A stretch of 64,000 nt of DNA from Kiritimatiellia bacterium. GTDB lineage: Bacteria; Verrucomicrobiota; Kiritimatiellia; PWTM01. Below, one piece after another: positions 34,311-41,414 of the stretch. Under the pieces are notes generated by a model. That model made no database searches, had not been told where the DNA came from, and saw only the letters and a program-made list of their open reading frames with translations. Position 1 is the first letter of the stretch; each line of letters opens with the position of its first letter. The DNA is taken from NCBI GenBank assembly GCA_026417735.1, contig JAOACR010000004.1, positions 15,001 through 79,000 on the forward strand. The letters are read 5' to 3'. The translations under genes and the position numbers were made by a program.

Positions 34311-35719
34311 CCGGGCGTCTCCTCCCCCGGCAGCACCGCGGTGACCCGGAACTCGGACTTCGCGCGCCCCGCGGACGGACGGGACGTCACTCCTTCCGGT
34401 TTCACCTCGCGGAACAAACCGCTACGCTCCAGCGCCGCGAAAAAGTCGTACACCGCGTTCACCGCCTCCGCCTCACCGCGCAGGTTCACGCTACGGCCCT
34501 TTCGGAACGAGAACGACGTGAGCGTGAGGCCGGGCGGCAGATCGGCGCTGATCTGCCGCAGGATTTCCAGCGCGGACCGGGTTCGGTCGCCGTACTCCTC
34601 CAGCGATCGGATGCGGGCCTGAACCGCGCGCACCTCCGCGGCAGGCTTTTCGAGCACCTCGACGAACCGCGCCAGCCGGGCGACCGACGCCTCGCGCACG
34701 TAGAGCGCGACCAGAAACCCCACCACCAGCAGCAACCACAGCCCCAGGCATACGCCGGCCGCCGCAGCAAAGCGGCGGGTACGGCTGCGGTGGCGCCGCA
34801 CCTCCTCCCACTCCGGCGGGGCGAGGTTCAACGTACGGGCGGGATCCGCCAGCGCCCGCTGCGCGGCGCCCTCCGTCAGCGGTGGCAGCTCCTCGAGGCG
34901 GGTGGCGGTCGCCGGCAGGCCGCAGACCGCCGCCAGCCGTGAGGTGAGCGACGCGTCCGGCTCACCGTCAAACCAGACGATCAGCTCCCCCTCCGGGGCC
35001 ACTCCCCACTCCGTCTCCAGCGCCGCAAACGTGAGTTCGAGCTCGTGCTCGAGTTCCTCCGGCGCGTCCCCGCCGGCGGCCAGCGCGCGCACGATGAGCG
35101 GACGGCCGGCGCGCACGGCCAGCACGCGCGCGGTCGCCGCCTCGATCCGCAGATGCACCCGCAGCCCGCCGTCCTCGGCGCCGGACACCGCCGCCAGATG
35201 GTGCCACCAGGCTAGCACGTCAAGATCCACGCGGCGCACGTCTCGCCCGACCGCGCGGAACAGCGCCGCCTCGCGTTCCACCAGCTCGCGCGGCATCGCC
35301 GCGACCAGTACACGGCTGCGACCGGCGCCGCTCGCAAAGACCTCATGGCCGATGACCAAATGCTCCACCGGAAACGGCGAGATGCGGTCGAGCTGGAGCG
35401 CCGCCATGTCGGCCAGTTCGGCGGGATCCTCGCTGGGAAGCTCCAGCACGCGCATCAGCGCGCGGTCGGCTGGCAGCAGCAGCGAGAGTTCACCGTGAAG
35501 TTGTTCCAGCGCGGGGCGCAACGCCGCGGCGGCCACCTCCGCCGACGCGTCGGGGTCGAGCGGCGGCAGCGGCAGCGCACGGGTTTCCGGCGCGACCGCG
35601 CGCCCGTCGCGACGCAGGCGGATCTGGGTCCACACCAGCGAGTCGGCGGTCCGGCGCACCGCGGTGACAGTCCGAACTGCCGCCACCTCCGGCCACCATC
35701 GGCCCCACGAGCGGTTCAT
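34307..35719 (-). CDS. gspL: GspL-like protein (PilM plus PilN parts)
   Basis: 470 aa. Residues 1-330 resemble the cytoplasmic actin-like PilM/GspL domain (LELPSEDPAELADMAALQLDRISPFP is the typical PilM/GspL signature, followed by VVRRVDLDVLAW-like strands). One membrane helix, LGLWLLLVVGFLVALYV, is near residue 345. The C-terminal 100 residues are PilN-like: coiled coil, then LPPGLTLTSFSFRKGRSVNLRGEAE. It links the cytoplasmic ATPase to the pseudopilus platform. Gene order and ATGA overlap fit. Confidence 0.82.
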   Translation of the reverse strand: MNRSWGRWWPEVAAVRTVTAVRRTADSLVWTQIRLRRDGRAVAPETRALPLPPLDPDASAEVAAAALRPALEQLHGELSLLLPADRALMRVLELPSEDPAELADMAALQLDRISPFPVEHLVIGHEVFASGAGRSRVLVAAMPRELVEREAALFRAVGRDVRRVDLDVLAWWHHLAAVSGAEDGGLRVHLRIEAATARVLAVRAGRPLIVRALAAGGDAPEELEHELELTFAALETEWGVAPEGELIVWFDGEPDASLTSRLAAVCGLPATATRLEELPPLTEGAAQRALADPARTLNLAPPEWEEVRRHRSRTRRFAAAAGVCLGLWLLLVVGFLVALYVREASVARLARFVEVLEKPAAEVRAVQARIRSLEEYGDRTRSALEILRQISADLPPGLTLTSFSFRKGRSVNLRGEAEAVNAVYDFFAALERSGLFREVKPEGVTSRPSAGRAKSEFRVTAVLPGEETPG

Positions 35720-35732
35720 CCGTTCGACCCCG

Positions 35733-36743
35733 TCACGGCATCACTTCTTCCCGCCAGAACACGGTATGCACCCGACCGCCTTCCACCTGGAAAACCGCCC
35801 ACACGCCGTACCGCACGCCCTGCACCTCGCCGCGCGAAATGACGCGCACAAACCGCACGTCCCGCACGCTGAAGTAGGCGCGCAGCGCCGGGTTGATGCC
35901 GGTGCGCGCCAGCAGTTCATCCACGGAGCCGTACCCGTCGTCCCGCGTGCCGGTGACGCCGTCCAGACCCGCCCGCCCCTCGATGATAGCATCCGCCTCC
36001 CACTCGGCAATCCCGGGGATCGTCATCAGCACCTCGAACGACGCGGTGTTCGCGTTGATGCGACCATCACCCCAAGTGGTCAGCCACTGCGCAATGCCGA
36101 GCATCGGCTCGCCGTCCGGTCCCGCACCGCCAAACAGAATCTCCTCGGTGAAGCCCTTCACGAGCAGCAGCTCGTCAATCGTGTCGATCGGCCCGTTTTT
36201 CACCCGGTAGCCGCGGTCCCGATAGAACGGATCATCGCTCTCGGCGCCGTTCGGTTTCGCGTTGTCGTCCGCATCGATCCAGTCACCCGCGCACGCGATC
36301 AGTTCCTCCCACAGGTCCTCCGGCACCTGCGCCTGTCGGAGCAGCTCCCGCCACTCGAGCGGCTGCAGCCGGTTCACGTTGCGGCGGCCTCCCTCGGGCA
36401 GGATGTCCAGCCGAAAACGGCCCTCGCCCATCTCGTGTTCGAGGCCGCTGACGCCGACGCCGCGCGCCAGCAACATCGAGTTCAGATACACCGGGTCCTC
36501 GTCGAGCGATTCCTCGGCGGTGGGGTCCACCCGTCGCGACTTCAGTAGCAGCATCCGCGCATACTCGGCGCCGGCACGCGCGAGCGCGGCCGCCTTCGCG
36601 CGCTTGCGGTAGTGCGAGGTGATGCCCGCCTCGATGCGCATTTCGAATGCCAGCGTGCCGACCAGCATGGAGAGAATCACCACGACCCAGAGCGCAACGA
36701 TCAGCGCCCCGCCGCGGCACGAGCCGGCAGCACGTCTGTTCAT
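35733..36743 (-). CDS. gspK: Type II secretion minor pseudopilin GspK
   Basis: 336 aa. N-terminal GGALIVALWVVVILSMLVGTLAFEM prepilin helix without the strict FTLIE, as usual for GspK. Then RINANTASFEVLMTIPGIAEWEADAII, the helix-hairpin-helix-like segment diagnostic for the family, and a comparable RNVNRLQPLEWRELL. It caps the pseudopilus tip with GspI and GspJ. Start overlaps the gspJ stop (ATGA). Confidence 0.92.
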   Translation of the reverse strand: MNRRAAGSCRGGALIVALWVVVILSMLVGTLAFEMRIEAGITSHYRKRAKAAALARAGAEYARMLLLKSRRVDPTAEESLDEDPVYLNSMLLARGVGVSGLEHEMGEGRFRLDILPEGGRRNVNRLQPLEWRELLRQAQVPEDLWEELIACAGDWIDADDNAKPNGAESDDPFYRDRGYRVKNGPIDTIDELLLVKGFTEEILFGGAGPDGEPMLGIAQWLTTWGDGRINANTASFEVLMTIPGIAEWEADAIIEGRAGLDGVTGTRDDGYGSVDELLARTGINPALRAYFSVRDVRFVRVISRGEVQGVRYGVWAVFQVEGGRVHTVFWREEVMP

Positions 36744-37438
36744 CGTCGGCGCACCTCGGTGCGAGACACCGCCGTCGTCGCATAGGCCGCGACGGGGATA
36801 TCCACCAGCCGACGCAGCCTCACCGGTTCGTCGCCCGGCGCTGGCGGTTCAAAGAGCAGCGTGAGCTCGACGCGGGTCGGTAGCCGGTTGGTCGCCTCCC
36901 AGACGTCGCTCCACTCCTCTCGCTCCGCATCCCAGATCCGGCAGTCGAGCCCCCGCACGCCGGCGCCAAGAAACCAGGGCTCGGGCTCCTCCATCTCGTC
37001 CTCGTCGAGAAACGGCGGCCATGCGCGCACAGCCAGCGCGGGCACGCCGTCGGGCCCGTCCTCAACCGACACGCTCAATCGGTGGAGCCCCCGCCGATAC
37101 GGAGAGTCGGGCGGCATCAGCGCGGTGCCCGAGGCGACCCACGAGATGGTGTCGGCCGGATACGTATCCTCGCCGTTTTCGAGCCGGAAACCGTAACGTC
37201 CACTCGCCGTACGGAACCAGGCCGCGGAACGCAGCGCGGCGACGAGCTGGTCCATGAGGAACTCCCCCTCGTGCAGACCCTCCAACGCGTCCGTGCCGCG
37301 ACGCCACGCCCGCGAGGTGCCGAGAAACGCCGCCCCCGCGATCGCGAACGCAGCGGCGAAGATCGCCAGCGCGATCAGCATCTCCAGCAGAGTGAACCCG
37401 GCCTTCTCAAAAGCCCGGCGGCGGCGGTGGACCACCAT
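36740..37438 (-). CDS. gspJ: Type II secretion minor pseudopilin GspJ
   Basis: 232 aa. Leader MVVHRRRRAFEKA then GFTLLEMLIALAIFAAAFAIAG, cleavage after Gly. The body has the GspJ pattern DQLVAALRSAAWFRT and VELTLLFEP followed by RRLVDIPVAA. ATG at 37438 lies inside the gspI 3' end (32-bp overlap). Confidence 0.88.
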   Translation of the reverse strand: MVVHRRRRAFEKAGFTLLEMLIALAIFAAAFAIAGAAFLGTSRAWRRGTDALEGLHEGEFLMDQLVAALRSAAWFRTASGRYGFRLENGEDTYPADTISWVASGTALMPPDSPYRRGLHRLSVSVEDGPDGVPALAVRAWPPFLDEDEMEEPEPWFLGAGVRGLDCRIWDAEREEWSDVWEATNRLPTRVELTLLFEPPAPGDEPVRLRRLVDIPVAAYATTAVSRTEVRRR

Positions 37439-38303
37439 CGAAACCTCCAGGAGATGGGGGAGGAAGCCAGCGCGGCGTACGCGGCGTGCGCGGCGTAGCG
37501 ACTTCGCCTCCCGCGGCCGCGCCGCCAACGGGCTCGCGGCCAGCGGTGAACGCCCGACCCGCACCAGCGCGGCCCGAACCCGGCGGCGGCCGCACCGGCG
37601 CGCCACCGCGCCGCTCCGCGCCGCGCCCGAACGCCTCTCGCAGAAAATCCCGAACCGCGCGCGGCATGCGCTCTGCGGCCCGCGGACCCCCTCCGCCAGG
37701 CACACCAGGCTGCGCGGGTGGCTCACCCGGACCGGCGGCCCCGTTTCGCGGGTCGCGGCCGTCGCGCCGGCCACGCCCGCCCACCGGCGCCGGCGCCCGC
37801 AAGCCACCACCCACCGCCCCGTCGGCGCCTCCCGTTTCGGCGTCCATCGCCTCCGCGTCCGGTGCGACGCCGGCGGTCTCAGTTGGCGCATAGGCGCCGG
37901 TGACCACTTCCTCATAGGACTCCCGCCCGCGCTCGCTCCATCGCAGCCGGGTGCGGATCACGTAGTAGTCCGTTTCCTCCCCCATCAGATCCAGCATTGG
38001 CTCGACCGAACGTTCCCACGTGTAGGCGTCGTACGGCGGATCAAAACCGCCGCTCTCGACCGTCCCGGCCGCCTCGGCAAGGTCCAGAATCGGATTTTCC
38101 AGCTCGACGATGTCCAGCAGGTGGCGCGCAGTCGCAAGGTTCCGCGCCCTTCGGACCACGCCCAGCGCCTGTCCCGCCGCCGCCACCAGCACTGACAGCG
38201 CAATGCCGAGGATGGCGATCGCCAGCAACGTCTCGATCAGCGTCAGCCCCCTGCGCGATCTGCGGCTGCGCCCGCCCCGACGAACTCCCCACCGCACGGT
38301 CAT
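37407..38303 (-). CDS. gspI: Type II secretion minor pseudopilin GspI with long low-complexity tail
   Basis: 298 aa against a usual ~125-140. Prepilin segment GLTLIETLLAIAILGIALSVLVA (Leu rather than Phe after the Gly), then ATARHLLDIVELENPIL and YYVIRTRLRW, a GspI-sized domain ending near residue 140. About 155 further residues are Gly/Ala/Pro/Arg-rich (PVGGRGRRDGRDPRNG, ending GGPPPPPGF), predicted disordered. The tail overlaps gspJ by 32 bp. The frame is intact, but codons in the tail are biased by extreme GC, so I am less sure it is translated to the end. Confidence 0.8.
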   Translation of the reverse strand: MTVRWGVRRGGRSRRSRRGLTLIETLLAIAILGIALSVLVAAAGQALGVVRRARNLATARHLLDIVELENPILDLAEAAGTVESGGFDPPYDAYTWERSVEPMLDLMGEETDYYVIRTRLRWSERGRESYEEVVTGAYAPTETAGVAPDAEAMDAETGGADGAVGGGLRAPAPVGGRGRRDGRDPRNGAAGPGEPPAQPGVPGGGGPRAAERMPRAVRDFLREAFGRGAERRGGAPVRPPPGSGRAGAGRAFTAGREPVGGAAAGGEVATPRTPRTPRWLPPPSPGGFDGGPPPPPGF

Positions 38304-38938
38304 CGAGGCCCCTCCACGATCTGCGCGCGCCCGGTGAGGCCGTTCACCTCGATCGTTGCGCGGTGACCGCGATCGTCGCTCAGTTCCACCGCAAAGGGGT
38401 CGCACATGCCGTTGGGGAGATAGTCGACCCACCAGGTCGTCTCGTGCCGTTGGAGCGGGTCCGCATCCACCCTAGACAACCGAATGCCATCCGGCAAATA
38501 GCGGTCCAGCTCGGCGGCAAGTGCGTTCGTTGGCGTAGAGAGCGAGGAGGCCGCCGCACCGCTCAGATAGAAGGCGGCCTCTCGATGGGCGCCGGAGTTC
38601 GATGGAGAGAGCGCCTCCGCGTCGGTATTCGTCGATGCATCGGAGGACTGCACGCGGACCACCTGGATGCGACCCGAACGTTCGTCGAGCAGCAACACCA
38701 TGTCCGCCTGCTGCAGCACCGCCATGCCGCGCGCATACCGGTGCGCGGCCACGATCGTGCGCGCCGCGGTGCGCAACCGGTTCGAGCGGGAGGCCGCGGA
38801 GAACGCGGGAATCGCCAGCGAGAGCGACAGCAACGCCAGCACGACGACCATCAGCAGCTCAATCAGCGTGAAGCCGCTCGCCGGCCGCACGCGATCAGGG
38901 CGACGTCGCCGTGTCCGAAACCCAGTTGCCAATATCAT
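38300..38938 (-). CDS. gspH: Type II secretion minor pseudopilin GspH
   Basis: 212 aa. Prepilin segment PASGFTLIELLMVVVLALLSLSLAIPAF. The body has a GspH-like AARTIVAAHRYARGMAVLQQADMVLLLD helix-strand followed by IQVVRVQ, and ends ATIEVNGLTGRAQIVEG. ATG 38938 overlaps gspG by 44 bp; a start further downstream is possible. The stop overlaps gspI (ATGA). Confidence 0.83.
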   Translation of the reverse strand: MILATGFRTRRRRPDRVRPASGFTLIELLMVVVLALLSLSLAIPAFSAASRSNRLRTAARTIVAAHRYARGMAVLQQADMVLLLDERSGRIQVVRVQSSDASTNTDAEALSPSNSGAHREAAFYLSGAAASSLSTPTNALAAELDRYLPDGIRLSRVDADPLQRHETTWWVDYLPNGMCDPFAVELSDDRGHRATIEVNGLTGRAQIVEGPR

Positions 38939-39332
38939 CCGCGCTTTCGACTCCGTCCGGCCCCAGCGAGTAGAGGTCGTAGCTGCGCGGATTCCGCTGA
39001 CCGGGGTACACGTACACATACGGCCGGCGCCACGGGTCGTTCGGCAGTCCCTTGGTCAGGTAGGGCCCGTTCCAACGATCGCTGCCGGGTGAGGTGACCA
39101 GCTCCTGCAGCGAGCGCGGAAATTCCCCCATGTCCATTTCGTACTGCGCCAGCGCGGTGCCGATGTTCTCGATCTCCGCCCGCGCACGCGTGATCTCCGC
39201 ACGCCGGGTGTGTCCGCTCAGCTTCGGCAGAGCGATGCCCGCGAGAATCCCGATGATCACCACGACCAGCAGGATTTCAATCAGCGTGAAGCCGCTCTTC
39301 CGGCGGCGATTCGGCCTGTGATTCGCCTTCAT
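38895..39332 (-). CDS. gspG: Type II secretion major pseudopilin GspG
   Basis: 145 aa, the usual length. Leader MKANHRPNRRRKS, then GFTLIEILLVVVIIGILAGIALPKL. C-terminal features: NDPWRRPYVYVYPGQ and SYDLYSLGPDGVESADDIGNW, matching the calcium-binding loop of GspG. First gene of the T2SS run on this strand, with a 132-bp gap before it. It forms the shaft of the pseudopilus. Confidence 0.93.
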   Translation of the reverse strand: MKANHRPNRRRKSGFTLIEILLVVVIIGILAGIALPKLSGHTRRAEITRARAEIENIGTALAQYEMDMGEFPRSLQELVTSPGSDRWNGPYLTKGLPNDPWRRPYVYVYPGQRNPRSYDLYSLGPDGVESADDIGNWVSDTATSP

Positions 39333-39464
39333 GCGCTCGTCTCCATGGCCTCTGCAACGCAGTCTACCGCGTTTTCCAGCCAGGGAACAGGGCGGCGCGG
39401 CCCGCCCGCGCACACCACGGGCGGCCGCGCACTTGTCGCCAGCCGGCGATCACCCCCGCGCGGC

Positions 39465-41414
39465 TCACTCGGACAGGTCAGCACGGAGCGCACCGCCAGA
39501 GGCCGCACGGAGGCCGTTCGTCATGCAGTCACCGGAGGCGATCGACCACCGATCCCGACCGGCCACATCCACAAACAGGGTCGCGGCGCCGCGTGAGGCG
39601 CGGCCGGGATGATTGCGCAGCTCGTAGACATCGTCGCCCGCGAGCTCGACGAACGCGCTCCAAGAACCGATGTCGGCCAGCGCCGGACCGTCCCCCGCGG
39701 CCAACCGGTATTCGTCGTCGCCGCCGTTGTCGAGAAAGAGGCCCACCGTACCATCCCACGCACAGCCGGCCGCGTAGGTCGGGCCGGTGGTCGCATAACG
39801 GTCGCGGCCCTCGCGGTCCACGCAGAGGGCCACGCCCGCGTGCGCACCGGCGCCCAACCCGTAGCGCGCACAGGTCCATTCGTCGTCGCCACCGCCGTCC
39901 ATTGCCACACCGATCCCGAAGTAGTAACCGCACCCGAGCGCAAAGTTGGAGGCCTCGTAGCGGTCGTCGCCGGCGAGGTCCATCACGATGCCCAGCCCAC
40001 CCGCCAGCGCGAACGCCGCATGCTCACGTGGATCCTGCGAGAGCACGCGCCGGCCCAGCCCCAGGCCGAGGCCGAATGCGTCATACTGAAAGCCCGGATC
40101 GCCCGGCCGGGCGTTCGGACGCTCGGACGCGTTGTAGCCGCTCGGCACCGCAAAGCCGCAGCGGTAGCGGTCGTTGCCGTCGGTGTCCACCAGCGCGCCC
40201 ACCCCAGCGGCCGCCCCCAAACCCATCGCAAATGCCTGCGCGCCGTACCGGTCATTCCCACCGAGATCCAACCACAGACCCGTGCCGGCTACACCGACGC
40301 CGATCGAAAAGGCGGTCGCGACCACAACGTCGTCGCCCGCAACGTCGTAGACAACGCCGAGCCCACCTGCGCCCACCCCTCCGCCCCCCGCCCCCAGCTC
40401 GTAGTGGTCGGCGCCGTTGAGATCCACCAGCACGCCGATGCCGAGCCAGCCGCTGCCTAGACCACGATCTTGCGCCACATACCGGTCGCATCCGTCGAGA
40501 TCCAGCACCATTGCAACCGGCCGGCCCGCCACCGCGGCCGCGACCGGCCCGACGTACTCGTCGTCACCCCCCACGTCCACAATCAGCGCAGCGTCCGGCA
40601 CATTCTCGTAGCGGTTGGCCCCTGCTCCGCCGACCAAGACCCGACCGTGCGGCGTGGAGAGGTCGAGCAGCACGGCTCCCCGCACGCCCGAGCCGGAACG
40701 CTCTGTGGCGCTCGCGCCACTCCACGCCGCCCAGATCCGCGCCACGGATGCGGACGAGGCGAGGGACGCCAGATGGGCCAGCGCCACCTCGAACGCGGGC
40801 CACCGGATGGAAGCAGCCAAACGGACGAATGCCGCGTCGTTCTGCAGCTGTGCGCGCGTGTCCTCCCGGACCGGCAGCTGGGGACGGTAGCCGCCGATCA
40901 GCCGCGGCGCCCACGCGATCATATGCCGGCGCTCCGCCGGCGGCAGCGGGGCGAGCGCCTCCTCCACCGCGGCCGCGGCGGCAGCCACGGTGGCGGCCAG
41001 CCACGCCGCCGTTTCCGCGGCCGTCGCCGGAGGCGGAACGGCCGCCGGCGCCGCGGACGGAGGCAGTCCCCTTGCGCCCCCCAGTCTCCGAACCGCAGCG
41101 AGGATCTTTCGGTCGTGATCACCCCGGGTCGCAGCCTCCGCAAGACGCAGTCCCACCTCCTCCACGGCGGCCAGGCCCGCCCAGCGATCGGCCACCACCG
41201 CTTCGTGCAGCGCAAGCCGTCCGAACGCCGGCATCCGGCCGGATTCCGCCACCGAAGCCACCGCGGTGACCACCGCCTCTGAAATCCAGGCACGCTCCAG
41301 CGGTTCGGCGAGCGCGCGGGCACGGTGGACACTGCCGGTGGGCTCCGGGGCCGCGATCGCGGCGCAGCCCAACAGCCACGCGCCAAAAGCTGCGCTGCAG
41401 CTATGCCGGCTCAT
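39465..41414 (-). CDS. Exported protein with about twelve Asp/Gly-rich solenoid repeats
   Basis: 649 aa. N-terminal hydrophobic segment AAFGAWLLGCAAIAAPE could be a signal peptide, possibly a lipobox (LLGC). Residues 30-270 are Ala-rich and helical with no recognised domain. Residues about 275-625 carry some twelve repeats of about 28-31 residues with the core pattern LxDxxGxDxY (VDVGGDDEY, LDLDGCDRY, VDLNGADHY, LDLGGNDRY, MDLAGDDRY and others), separated by Gly-rich alternating strands. A parallel beta-solenoid with stacked Asp, perhaps metal-binding, is plausible. The start overlaps the GH95 stop (ATGA), so the two are probably made together. Function unknown. Confidence 0.85.
   Translation of the reverse strand: MSRHSCSAAFGAWLLGCAAIAAPEPTGSVHRARALAEPLERAWISEAVVTAVASVAESGRMPAFGRLALHEAVVADRWAGLAAVEEVGLRLAEAATRGDHDRKILAAVRRLGGARGLPPSAAPAAVPPPATAAETAAWLAATVAAAAAAVEEALAPLPPAERRHMIAWAPRLIGGYRPQLPVREDTRAQLQNDAAFVRLAASIRWPAFEVALAHLASLASSASVARIWAAWSGASATERSGSGVRGAVLLDLSTPHGRVLVGGAGANRYENVPDAALIVDVGGDDEYVGPVAAAVAGRPVAMVLDLDGCDRYVAQDRGLGSGWLGIGVLVDLNGADHYELGAGGGGVGAGGLGVVYDVAGDDVVVATAFSIGVGVAGTGLWLDLGGNDRYGAQAFAMGLGAAAGVGALVDTDGNDRYRCGFAVPSGYNASERPNARPGDPGFQYDAFGLGLGLGRRVLSQDPREHAAFALAGGLGIVMDLAGDDRYEASNFALGCGYYFGIGVAMDGGGDDEWTCARYGLGAGAHAGVALCVDREGRDRYATTGPTYAAGCAWDGTVGLFLDNGGDDEYRLAAGDGPALADIGSWSAFVELAGDDVYELRNHPGRASRGAATLFVDVAGRDRWSIASGDCMTNGLRAASGGALRADLSE
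39537..40596 (-). repeat. Protein-coding tandem repeat array, LxDxxGxDxY units
   Basis: About twelve units of 84-93 bp (one longer), diverged at DNA level but sharing the hydrophobic-Asp-x-x-Gly-x-Asp-x-Tyr core. This lies within the gene coding for the 649-residue exported protein. First unit near 40590, last near 39540. One unit lost the Tyr (VVYDVAGDDVVV) and two use Trp. Confidence 0.8.

Noticed and set aside
39374-39387. TTCC-N6-GGAA inverted repeat upstream of gspG
   Set aside because: It resembles the TCCAA-type palindromes only loosely, lacks the second site at 32 bp, and could be chance.
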